Shown here: positions 9,581 through 17,568 of the stretch, piece by piece
Numbering within the stretch: the first letter of the stretch is position 1
Layout: each line of letters starts with the position of its first letter
Origin: Betaproteobacteria bacterium
Lineage (GTDB): Bacteria; Pseudomonadota; Gammaproteobacteria; Burkholderiales; Casimicrobiaceae
Assembly: GCA_016717855.1 (NCBI GenBank)
Contig: JADKEV010000034.1
Coordinates: forward strand, 1 to 64,000
Length of the DNA: 64,000 bases
Direction of reading: 5' to 3'
Notes under the pieces: generated by a model
Told to the model about the DNA's origin: nothing
Databases searched by the model: none
What the model saw: only the letters and a program-made list of their open reading frames with translations
Position numbers and translations under genes: made by a program

Positions 9581-9703
9581 TCGCCGAAGCGTCCAATCAA
9601 CACCCGCGATGGGGCGGTAATGCCGGTTGGCGTCGATCTTTTCCAGTGTGGACATTCGAAATTCAACAGGCGGCGCGCTACGGTCTCCGGCTTCGAGATC
9701 GAC

Positions 9704-10543
9704 TCAGCGGCGCGCTCCCGGGCTTCGCCTTCGCGCGCCCGGAGGCTGGACGGCATCCGGCATGGTCGCACCGAGTTCGCGCGAAATTTGCTCGACGATG
9801 CGGGCCTGCGCGGCGCGCGCCTCGGCCACCGGCATCCTGACGTCGCGCTGGCTCAGATAGGGTTGGGTCAGGGTCGCGACCGCGTGGCCGCCATGGTCGA
9901 CGATGGGAAAGCACAGGTCGGTGATGCCGGGCAGCGTCGCGCTGACGTGCTGTTCATACCCCCGCCTGCGAATGAGGTCGACGCTGCGCGAGAGCTGGTC
10001 CCGGGCCGGCGGCGCCGGATCGTTGCGCAGCATCTCGTCGATCAGTTCCACGCTTCGTTCCGGCGCCTGGAACGCCGCCAGCACGCGCGCCGACACCCGG
10101 TCGGCCCGAAACGGAAAATGCGCGCCCAGCCGCACCGAAAAGCCCATCGCCTCGGGCGAATCCACTTGCGCCAGCACCAGGATGCGGTGGTCGTGCAGCA
10201 CCACGAGGTGGCAGGACTGGCTGGTCTCGCGGGCGAGCGCGTGCATTCGCGGCATGGCCACCGCGAGCAGCCGCCTGACCGGGGGCTGCCGGTGCGCCAG
10301 CTCGAACATCTTCAGCGTGATCTGGTAGGTGCCGTCGGCCGGCAGGCGCACCAGATAGCCGCGCCGCACCAGCACCTCAATCATCCTGAACAGTTCGCTG
10401 GCGGTGCGCCCCAGCCGCGCCGCGATCTGGTGCTGCGTGAGCCCGGGCGAGGTCTCGGCCAGCAACTCCAGGATGTCCAGGCCCTTGTCCAGCGCCGGCG
10501 CGTTGTACTGGCCAGGGCCAGCTTCGGTTCTCGCGTTGTTCAT
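9704..10543 (-). CDS. IclR-family transcriptional regulator
   Basis: Two-domain IclR regulator, about 279 aa: N-terminal winged helix-turn-helix (TQHQIAARLGRTASELFRMI as recognition region) and C-terminal effector-binding domain (DRVSARVLAAF ... ISRELGATM). The ATG at 10543 is chosen because GGAGGGG lies 5 bases upstream; frames open further upstream (10555, 10618) lack a ribosome site. It is divergent from the PhyH-TRAP-ADH operon and shares its 87-base promoter gap, so it probably regulates that operon. The ligand is unknown. Confidence 0.88.
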   Translation of the reverse strand: MNNARTEAGPGQYNAPALDKGLDILELLAETSPGLTQHQIAARLGRTASELFRMIEVLVRRGYLVRLPADGTYQITLKMFELAHRQPPVRRLLAVAMPRMHALARETSQSCHLVVLHDHRILVLAQVDSPEAMGFSVRLGAHFPFRADRVSARVLAAFQAPERSVELIDEMLRNDPAPPARDQLSRSVDLIRRRGYEQHVSATLPGITDLCFPIVDHGGHAVATLTQPYLSQRDVRMPVAEARAAQARIVEQISRELGATMPDAVQPPGARRRSPGARR

Positions 10544-10569
10544 CGGCCCCTCCATGTTGCGCCGCAAGA

Positions 10570-10599
10570 TTGACTTTTGATTCATATCAAGTTTACAGT
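10570..10599 (+). promoter_or_regulatory. Putative promoter and operator of the PhyH-TRAP operon
   Basis: In the AT-rich gap between the divergent IclR and PhyH genes, TTGACT (10570-10575) and TACAGT (10594-10599) are 18 bases apart, like sigma-70 -35/-10 boxes. A palindrome TTGAT-TCAT-ATCAA (10577-10590) lies between them, a suitable place for the IclR protein to bind. Both are read from sequence; function is inference. Confidence 0.5.
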
Positions 10600-10630
10600 T
10601 GAATCCGACCTTCACCAATAAAATCCCCGA

Positions 10631-11488
10631 ATGACAACCAAACTGCTAGCTCCCGCTGCGGTCGCCAACTACCATCGCAATGGCATCCACTTTCCCGTTC
10701 GCGTATTCGACGCGGACGAGGCGGCGCGGATGCTCGCCCGCCTCGAAGCGATCGAAGCGATGCACGGCGGACGGCTGCCGGCGCGGATCAACCAGAAGGC
10801 CCACCTGCTGTTCCCCTGGATCGATGCGCTGATTCGCCATCCGCGGATCCTCGACGCGGTCGAGGATGTGCTCGGGCCGGACCTGCTGTGCTGGAGCGCG
10901 CAGTTCTTCGCCAAGAACGCCCACGACCCCGGCTACGTGTCCTGGCACCAGGACGGCACCTACTGGGGCCTGTCCTCGCCCGACGTGGTCACCGCGTGGG
11001 TGGCGTTCACCCCGTCCACGGTGCGGAGCGGCTGCATGCGCGTGATCCCCGGGACGCAGCACGAGCAGGTCGCGCACAACGATACGTTTGCGGAGGCCAA
11101 CCTGCTCTCGCGCGGCCAGGAAATCGCGATGGCCGTCGACGAGAGCCAGGCGGTCGACGTGATCCTCGCCCCGGGCGAGATGTCGCTGCACCACGTGCTG
11201 CTCTGCCACGGCTCCGAGCCGAACCGCGCCGACCACCGCCGGATCGGTTTCGCCATCCGCTACATTTCGGCCGAGGTCTACCAGACGGCCGGGGTGCGCG
11301 AATCGGCGACCGTGGTCCGCGGCACCGACAAGCACAATCATTTCGAGCACGAGGTGCCGCCGGAATCGGACATGCACCCGGACGCGGTCGCGCGCCATGC
11401 GGAAATCATCGACCGCCAGCTCAAGGTGTTGTACGCTGGCGCCGCCAAGCCGGGAAAACTCGGCGAGACGATCGTAGCGCCGAAGTAG
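10631..11488 (+). CDS. Phytanoyl-CoA dioxygenase (PhyH)-family hydroxylase
   Basis: Fe(II)/2-oxoglutarate-dependent dioxygenase, 285 aa. The iron triad is visible as H106-x-D108 in SWHQDGTYWGL and the distal H193 in LLCHGSEPNRADHRR, with the oxoglutarate-binding Arg just downstream. Family members hydroxylate small organic acids, phosphonates or quaternary amines; the substrate here is unknown. It is the first gene of an operon with a TRAP transporter, a zinc alcohol dehydrogenase and a MetX-like hydrolase, so it probably attacks the compound the TRAP system imports. Confidence 0.85.
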   Translation: MTTKLLAPAAVANYHRNGIHFPVRVFDADEAARMLARLEAIEAMHGGRLPARINQKAHLLFPWIDALIRHPRILDAVEDVLGPDLLCWSAQFFAKNAHDPGYVSWHQDGTYWGLSSPDVVTAWVAFTPSTVRSGCMRVIPGTQHEQVAHNDTFAEANLLSRGQEIAMAVDESQAVDVILAPGEMSLHHVLLCHGSEPNRADHRRIGFAIRYISAEVYQTAGVRESATVVRGTDKHNHFEHEVPPESDMHPDAVARHAEIIDRQLKVLYAGAAKPGKLGETIVAPK

Positions 11489-11536
11489 TCGCAGTCCCCC
11501 ACAAGAACACAACCCGATTCACCCGAGGAGAACCCG

Positions 11537-12514
11537 ATGAGATTGTCCCTGTCACTGCTCGCGCTCGGCGCGTCCCTGCTGTCCGTGCCGGCCGCCGCCC
11601 AGGACGTGATCAAGATCCGCCTGGCGCATTCGCTGTCGACGACCGAGCCGGCGCACGTCGCGGCCGAGTTCTTCGCCAAGAACGTCGCGCAACGCACCAA
11701 CAACAAGGTGCAGATCCAGGTGTTTCCCAGCGAACAGCTGGGCTCGGGCAAGGAAGTCAACGAAATGATCCGCCAGGGCGCCAACGTGATGAACATCACC
11801 GACCCCGGCTACCTGTCCGATTTCGTCCCCGACATCGGGGTGCTCAACGGCCCCTACCTGATCAAGGATCCCAAGGACTACACCAAGCTGCTGGCTTCGG
11901 GCTGGTACAAGGGCGTGGAAAAGAAGCTCGAGACGGCGGGCTTCAAGCTGGTGATGGCGAACGGCTTTTTCGGCCAGCGCCACCTGATCGCCGACAAACC
12001 GGTGCGCAAACCCGAAGATATGGCCGGCATGACCGTTCGCGTCCCGCCGAACACGATGTGGATCGAGACCTTCAAGGCGATGGGCGCGCGCCCGACGACC
12101 GTGCAGTGGTCCGAGGTCTACAACGCGCTGCAGCAGAACGTGGTCGCCGGCGCCGAAGCCCCGCTGGGCTCGCTCTGGGGCTCCAAGCTGCACGAGACGC
12201 GCAAGATCATTTCGATGACCGGGCACTTCACCGCGTTCGTGATGTGGCCGATCAATGCGAACTACTTCAACAAACTGCCGGCCGACGTGCAGAAAGTCCT
12301 GCTGGAGGAAGGCACGAAAGCGGGCGATGAAATGACCCGGCTGACGCTCGAACTGCAGAACGACTACATCAACAAGTTCAAGGCGGCGGGCGTGACCTTC
12401 GTCACCGACGTCGACCTCAGCGCGTTCCAGAAGACCACCGCCAGCGTCTACAAGGCGTTCCCGAAGTGGACGCCCGGCCTGCACGACGTCGTGCTGGGCG
12501 AACTGCGCAAATAA
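11537..12514 (+). CDS. dctP: TRAP transporter substrate-binding protein
   Basis: Periplasmic DctP-type receptor, 325 aa, with a clear signal peptide (residues 1-21, cleaved after VPAAAQ). The carboxylate-clamping Arg is expected in GMTVRVPPNTMWIETFKAMG, as in other DctP proteins, so the ligand is probably an organic acid. GAGGAG sits ahead of the ATG. It is followed by a strong stem-loop before the permease genes, which usually lets the receptor be made in excess. Confidence 0.92.
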   Translation: MRLSLSLLALGASLLSVPAAAQDVIKIRLAHSLSTTEPAHVAAEFFAKNVAQRTNNKVQIQVFPSEQLGSGKEVNEMIRQGANVMNITDPGYLSDFVPDIGVLNGPYLIKDPKDYTKLLASGWYKGVEKKLETAGFKLVMANGFFGQRHLIADKPVRKPEDMAGMTVRVPPNTMWIETFKAMGARPTTVQWSEVYNALQQNVVAGAEAPLGSLWGSKLHETRKIISMTGHFTAFVMWPINANYFNKLPADVQKVLLEEGTKAGDEMTRLTLELQNDYINKFKAAGVTFVTDVDLSAFQKTTASVYKAFPKWTPGLHDVVLGELRK

Positions 12515-12527
12515 CCCGCTCGCAATA

Positions 12528-12558
12528 GCCGCCGCCGCGCGATGCGCGCGGCGGCGGC
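12528..12558 (+). promoter_or_regulatory. Perfect 14-bp intercistronic stem-loop (dctP/dctQ)
   Basis: GCCGCCGCCGCGCG (12528-12541) and its exact complement (12545-12558) enclose a 3-base loop. It sits 14 bases after the dctP stop and 18 bases before the dctQ start, with no T-run. Such a hairpin would stabilise the upstream receptor message or attenuate read-through into the permease genes. Confidence 0.75.
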
Positions 12559-12575
12559 TCGCGCGCCGGGTTCCC

Positions 12576-13097
12576 ATGACCATCCTTGCCACGCTCGGCT
12601 TGCCCGCGCCCACCTGGAAACAGGTGGCCGACCAGTTCGAGGAGATCGTCGCCTGCCTGGCGCTCACCGCCGTGGTCTTCGCGGTCAGCTGGGGCGTCGT
12701 CACCCGCTACATCACGGAACAGCCCGCGGCATGGGCCAGCGAAGTGGCGACGCTGGCCTTCGCTTGGCTGGTGTTTTTCGGCGCCGCCGCCTGCATCAAG
12801 TACAGGATGCATCCGTCGATCGACATGCTGGTGGTGCGCCTGCCGCGGCCGCTGCAATGGTGCGTGCGCTGGCTCAACCATGCGCTGGTGCTGGGCTTCT
12901 GCGCCTTCATGACCTGGTTCGGGACCCGCTTCGCCATCGATGCGTGGTCCAATCCCAGCCCGGTGCTGCGCCTGCCGCTGACCTGGCTGTACGGGCCGGT
13001 GGCCTTCTGCTTCGCGCTGATGGCGCTGCGCTACGTGCAGGTGGTCGTCCGCGGCGCCTGGCATATCGAAGGCGAGAGGGAAACCCATGCTGGCTGA
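12576..13097 (+). CDS. dctQ: TRAP transporter small permease
   Basis: Four-helix membrane protein of 173 aa, the DctQ subunit. It carries the family's W-x-x-E-V-A signature (AAWASEVATLAFAWLVFFGA), a second helix pair and the conserved FALMALRYVQ near the C-terminus. It overlaps dctM by 11 bases, as usual for TRAP operons, and works with DctP and DctM in Na+-driven uptake. Confidence 0.9.
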   Translation: MTILATLGLPAPTWKQVADQFEEIVACLALTAVVFAVSWGVVTRYITEQPAAWASEVATLAFAWLVFFGAAACIKYRMHPSIDMLVVRLPRPLQWCVRWLNHALVLGFCAFMTWFGTRFAIDAWSNPSPVLRLPLTWLYGPVAFCFALMALRYVQVVVRGAWHIEGERETHAG

Positions 13098-14388
13098 CTG
13101 GATCCCCAGCCTGCTGATGCTGGTGCTGTTCGCGCTGGAAACGCCGATCGCGTTCGCCATCGCGATCAGTGCGCTGTCGTTCTTCCTGCTCGACGGCGAG
13201 GTGCCGCTGAACATCATGGTGCAGAAGATGGTCAGCGCCACCGATTCGTACCCGCTGCTGGCGATCCCGTTTTTCGTGCTGGCCGGCGCCATCATGAACA
13301 AGGCCGGCATCACCCATCGCCTGCTGGCGCTGGCCGACGCGATGGTCGGCCACATGACCGGCGCGCTGGCGCAGATGTGCACGGTGCTGGCCACGCTGCT
13401 GGGCGGGCTGACCGCGTCGTCTTCCGCCGACGCCGCGATGCTCGCCAAGGTCCTCGGGCCGGAAATGGTCAAGGCCAACTACAGCCCGGCGTTCGCCGCC
13501 GTCATCACGTCCTGCTCGGCCATCATCGCCTCGCTGATCCCGCCCTCGATCGGCCTGATCATCTACGGCTACGTGGCCGATGTGTCGGTGGGACGCCTGT
13601 TCATCGGCGGGATCGTGCCCGGACTGCTGATCGCGGCCTCGCTGATGGTCGTGACCTGGATCATCTCGAAAAAGCGCGGCTACCTGCCGCTGCGCACCAG
13701 ATTCGCCGGCATGGCCGAACTCGGGCGCACGTTCCGCGAGGCGCTGTGGGCGCTGTCGATCCCGGTGTTCATCATCGTCGGCATCCGCTACGGCATCTTC
13801 ACGCCCACCGAAGCCGGCGCGATGACGGTGCTGTACGTGATCCTGGTCGGCATGTACGCCTACAAGAGCCTGAAGCTGGCCGACCTGCCGCGCATCATGA
13901 AGGAGACCGCGCTGGACACCAGTTCGGTGATGCTGATGATCTGCGCCGCCTCCGCCTTCGGCTTCTACCTGGCCTGGGAGCGGATCCCGCCGCAGATGGC
14001 CGCCTGGCTGGTGTCGCTGACCCGCGATCCGGTGATCCTGCTGCTGCTGATCAACGTGCTGCTGATCGTCCTGGGCACCGCGGTGGAAGGCACCTCGGCG
14101 CTGATCATCCTGACCCCGATCTTCGTCCCCATCCTGGTCAAGCTCAACGTCGACCCGGTGCACTTCGGCATCGTGCTGGTGACCAACCTGACCATCGCGG
14201 GCGTCACCCCGCCCGTGGGGCAGATGATGTTCATCAGTTCGCAGGTGATGCGCGTGCCGATGGAAGACTATACGATGGAAGTATTGCCCTTCCTGGGCGC
14301 GATGTTGGGCGTCCTGCTGCTGCTGACGCTGTTCCCGCAGATCACCTTGTGGCTGCCGGACCTGATGTACGGCAAGTCCTTCGGCTGA
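13087..14388 (+). CDS. dctM: TRAP transporter large permease
   Basis: Twelve-helix DctM subunit, 433 aa, full length. Family motifs include PLLAIPFFVLAGAIMNKAG in the N-terminal half, GGLTASSSADAAMLAKVLGP, IPPSIGLIIYGYVADVSVG and VTPPVGQMMFISSQ. It forms the translocation channel of the TRAP system and starts within the end of dctQ; AGGGAAACCC precedes the ATG. Confidence 0.93.
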   Translation: MLADWIPSLLMLVLFALETPIAFAIAISALSFFLLDGEVPLNIMVQKMVSATDSYPLLAIPFFVLAGAIMNKAGITHRLLALADAMVGHMTGALAQMCTVLATLLGGLTASSSADAAMLAKVLGPEMVKANYSPAFAAVITSCSAIIASLIPPSIGLIIYGYVADVSVGRLFIGGIVPGLLIAASLMVVTWIISKKRGYLPLRTRFAGMAELGRTFREALWALSIPVFIIVGIRYGIFTPTEAGAMTVLYVILVGMYAYKSLKLADLPRIMKETALDTSSVMLMICAASAFGFYLAWERIPPQMAAWLVSLTRDPVILLLLINVLLIVLGTAVEGTSALIILTPIFVPILVKLNVDPVHFGIVLVTNLTIAGVTPPVGQMMFISSQVMRVPMEDYTMEVLPFLGAMLGVLLLLTLFPQITLWLPDLMYGKSFG

Positions 14389-14403
14389 TAACGTGAGCAT
14401 GCG

Positions 14404-15508
14404 ATGAAGTTCCGTGCCGCGGTCATGCGCCAGGTCGGCGCGCCGCTCTCGATCGAGACGATCGAGAGCGGCGCGCTCAAGCCCACCGACGTGCTGGTGC
14501 GCGTGCACGCCAGCGGCCTGTGCCACACCGACCTCGAGGTGATGCAGGGAGCCTCGCCTATCCGCTGCCCATCGTCCTCGGCCACGAGGCGCCGGCGTGG
14601 TAGAACGTGTCGGCGATGCGGTCACCCAGGTCAGCCCCGGCGACCATGTCGTGTGTTCGTGGAATCCGCACTGCGGCCACTGCTTTTATTGCGAGCGTGA
14701 CCAGCCCATCCTGTGCGAGCCCTTCGCGCGCCACCAGCCGGCCGGCCACCTGCTCGACGGCGAATCGCGCTACACGCTCGATGGCGCGAAGCTGCACCAT
14801 TTCTCGGTCGTCTCCTCGCATGCCGAATATTGCGTGGTGCCCGAGTCCGGGGCGATCCGCGTGCCCGAGGCGATCCCGTTCGATCGCGCCTGCCTGATCG
14901 GCTGCGGCGTGATGACCGGCGTGGGCGCCGCGACCCGCGTGGCCCGCGTCGAAGCCGGCGCCTCGGTCGCCGTGATCGGCTGCGGCGCGGTCGGCCTGAA
15001 TGCGTTGCAGGGCGCGGCGCTGGAGCAGGCGGCGGTGATCGTCGCCGTCGATCGCGATCCGGCCAGGGAAGCCATCGCGCGCAGCTTCGGCGCCACCCAC
15101 TTCGTTCTCGCCGGGGATGCCGGCGCGATCGACCAGGTGAAGAACCTGACGGCGGGGCGCGGGACCGACTATGTGTTCGAATGCGCGGGCAGCGAAGCCT
15201 CGCTGCAGCTCGGATTCGAGGTCGTGCGTCCGGGCGGCCATGCGGTGATCCTGGGCAAGACCGCCGTCAACCAGAAGGTGAGCCTGCGCTTCGGCTCGCT
15301 GATGGGCGAAAAGCGCATCGTGCGCTCCAGCTACGGCGGGGCGCGGCCGCGCCGCGACTTTCCCTGGCTGGCGCAGGCCTATCTCGATGGCAAGTTGAAG
15401 CTCGACGAACTGATCTCGCTGCGCCTGCCCCTCGATCGCATCAACGAAGGCTTCGACGCGATGCGCCGCGGCGAGATCATCCGCGCGGTCGTCGAATTTC
15501 CGGCGTGA
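14404..15508 (+). pseudogene. Zinc-dependent alcohol dehydrogenase (MDR), two frameshifts
   Basis: Medium-chain dehydrogenase, about 368 aa if repaired. The first frame (14404 on) holds the catalytic-zinc Cys in HASGLCHTDLEVMQG. It breaks after 14558, where adding one base gives the expected ASP-YPLPIVLGHE. It breaks again at 14588-14589, where one more base gives GHEGAGVVERVGDAV. The rest (to 15508) has the structural-zinc cluster CGHCFYCERDQPILCE and the Rossmann motif VAVIGCGAVGLNAL. Both lesions are single missing bases within 35 bp. Position in the PhyH-TRAP operon suggests it oxidises the product of the hydroxylase. Whether this is decay or consensus error cannot be told. Confidence 0.85.
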
Positions 15509-15530
15509 CGACCACCCGCCGCAGCCGCTC

Positions 15531-16565
15531 ATGACGGGCCACCCGCCCCTGCAGCCGGACTGGATCGACAGGCCGCACCAGACCTGGTCGCCGGGCGACT
15601 TGCGCCTCGAGAGCGGCGAGGTTGTCCGCGACTTCGCGCTCTCCTACGTCGTGCACGGCGAAGTCGCCCCCGGCGCCGCGAACGTCGTGCTCGCGCTCTC
15701 GGCGATCTCCAGCACGCACCACCGGCTCGACTTCCTGATCGGCGCCGGGCGCGCGCTCGATCCCGCGCGCTGCGCGGTCATCGCCATCGACGCCATCGGC
15801 AACGGGCTGACCACCTCGCCGTCGAATTCGCTCGCGCAGCCCGGCATGGCCTTCCCCCGCTTCACGATCCGCGACATGGTCGAGAGCCAGCGGGCGCTGC
15901 TCGATCATCTGGGCGTCGGCCAGCTGCAGGCGGTCATCGGCGCGTCGATGGGCGGCATGCAGGCGCTGCAATGGGGCGTCAGCCACCCCCGGCGCATGCG
16001 CGGCATCGTCGCGATGACGCCGATGGCCAGCACCGCGCCGTGGGCCGCCGCGATCAACGAGACCTCGCGCCGCGCGCTGATGGCCGCCCCGGACTGGCAG
16101 AGCGGCGGCGCGCGCGCCTGGAGCGCCTGGGTGCCGCTGATGCAGTTGCTCTCCGGACGCACGCCGGCCCAGCTCGACTCTGAATTCGCGTCCGCGGAAG
16201 CCGTTCACGCCTGGATCGTGCGGCGCACCGACTGGTGGGCCGCGCAGGGTTTCGCGCCGGTCGACTGGATCTACCAGTCGCGGGCTTACGACGCGCACGA
16301 CGTCGGCACCTCGCCGGGATTCGCCGGCGACACCGCCGGCGCGCTCGCCTCGATACAGGCCCGCACCCTGGTGCTGGCGCCGGCGCTGGACCTGTACAAC
16401 CCGGCCGCATCCGCGCAATGGGCGGCCGCGCGCATCCCCGGGGCGCGCATGCTCGAGATCCCCTCGATCTGGGGACATCAGTCGGCGTCCACCGCGGACC
16501 CAGCCGCCGGCCCCTGGCTCAATCGCGAAATCGGCGCTTTTCTGGGTAATGGGGTTGATGGCTGA
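15531..16565 (+). CDS. Alpha/beta hydrolase, homoserine O-acetyltransferase (MetX)-like
   Basis: 344 aa alpha/beta-fold enzyme. Nucleophile elbow GASMGGMQALQWG, an acid Asp in APALDLYNP and a His in WGHQSA match the MetX family triad layout. The N-terminal LESGEVVRDFALSYVVHGE is also MetX-like. Real methionine MetX enzymes are usually longer and sit with metW, so this is more likely a catabolic paralogue acting as acyltransferase or hydrolase at the end of the PhyH-TRAP-ADH operon, 22 bases after the ADH stop. Confidence 0.78.
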   Translation: MTGHPPLQPDWIDRPHQTWSPGDLRLESGEVVRDFALSYVVHGEVAPGAANVVLALSAISSTHHRLDFLIGAGRALDPARCAVIAIDAIGNGLTTSPSNSLAQPGMAFPRFTIRDMVESQRALLDHLGVGQLQAVIGASMGGMQALQWGVSHPRRMRGIVAMTPMASTAPWAAAINETSRRALMAAPDWQSGGARAWSAWVPLMQLLSGRTPAQLDSEFASAEAVHAWIVRRTDWWAAQGFAPVDWIYQSRAYDAHDVGTSPGFAGDTAGALASIQARTLVLAPALDLYNPAASAQWAAARIPGARMLEIPSIWGHQSASTADPAAGPWLNREIGAFLGNGVDG

Positions 16566-16639
16566 GCACCGGACTGACAAGAGATGCGCAACGGCCGGGC
16601 GCCGGCCTGTATCCTGAACCTCCCGCGAAGGGCACGGAC

Positions 16640-17470
16640 ATGAAAACCATCCTCGTACCGATCGATTTCACGGACAACGCCGCCAATTCCCTGGCCTACG
16701 CCACCGAGCTTGCGCGGCTGACCGGTGCCCGGCTGATCCTCTTCCACGCCTTCGAGCTGCCCGTTTCAGTGGGCGAAGTCCAGGTAATGGTATTGGCCGT
16801 CGAGGAACTGAAGAAAGCCCACCTGGAACGCCTGCATGAACTGGAGATGACCGTCCAGCAACGCACCGGCGGCGCGGTCCCAACCGAGTGCATCGCCAGG
16901 TCCGGCCTTGCGGTCGTCGAGATCCTGTCACTTTCCGACGAGCTGGAAGCCGATCTGGTGATCATGGGCGTGACCGGCAGGGGCATGCTGAGCGAACTGA
17001 TCATCGGCAGCCATGCGGCCAGCACCTTCCGCAAGTCCAGGGTTCCCGTTCTGATCGTGCCCCGGGATGCCGCGTTCCGCAAGATCGACCGAATCGTCCT
17101 GGCCAGTGATCTGCACCAAGTGACCAGGCCGGTCCAGGACCGGCTCGTCGCCCTCGTCAGGGTCTTCGGCGCCCGTCTGCTGATCGTCAATGTGCTGCAG
17201 CACGAACGCCCCGCCTCGGTGGAAGAAGCCGCAGCCGAACGGAGCCTGGAACGTCTGCTTGAAGGGCTCGATCACAGCTTTCACTTTCACGTCAACGAAG
17301 ACATCGTCGGTGGCATCAACGAATTCGCGGCGGAGCATGCCGCCGACCTGATCGTGACGATTCCGCACAAGCACTCGCTGTGGCACCGCCTGATCCATGA
17401 AGGCATATCGACCGAAATGGCGTTCAATTCGCGACTGCCCCTGCTGACCGTGCCGGACCACATGCCCTGA
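16640..17470 (+). CDS. Universal stress protein with two tandem Usp domains
   Basis: 276 aa with two UspA repeats. The first (1-145) begins KTILVPIDFTDNAANSLAYA and carries the ATP-binding loop GVTGRGMLSELIIGSHA. The second (about 150-275) begins DRIVLASDLHQVTRP but lacks a clear GxxGxxxGS loop, so only the first half is likely to bind nucleotide. Proteins of this form support survival under stress or low oxygen. It is a single gene. Confidence 0.9.
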   Translation: MKTILVPIDFTDNAANSLAYATELARLTGARLILFHAFELPVSVGEVQVMVLAVEELKKAHLERLHELEMTVQQRTGGAVPTECIARSGLAVVEILSLSDELEADLVIMGVTGRGMLSELIIGSHAASTFRKSRVPVLIVPRDAAFRKIDRIVLASDLHQVTRPVQDRLVALVRVFGARLLIVNVLQHERPASVEEAAAERSLERLLEGLDHSFHFHVNEDIVGGINEFAAEHAADLIVTIPHKHSLWHRLIHEGISTEMAFNSRLPLLTVPDHMP

Positions 17471-17568
17471 GCCGCGGCAGCGGGCGAGCGCACCGCGGTC
17501 TACAATTCGGGGTGGACCCCGTTCCGACTTTCGTCTCAACCCCAGATGTCCTGCGCAAGGATGATTTC

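Noticed and set aside
10631..16565. PhyH-TRAP operon as a 2-aminoethylphosphonate or isethionate pathway
   Set aside because: Both use related enzyme or transporter families, but the diagnostic partners (PhnZ, PhnW or isethionate dehydrogenase/lyase) are absent.
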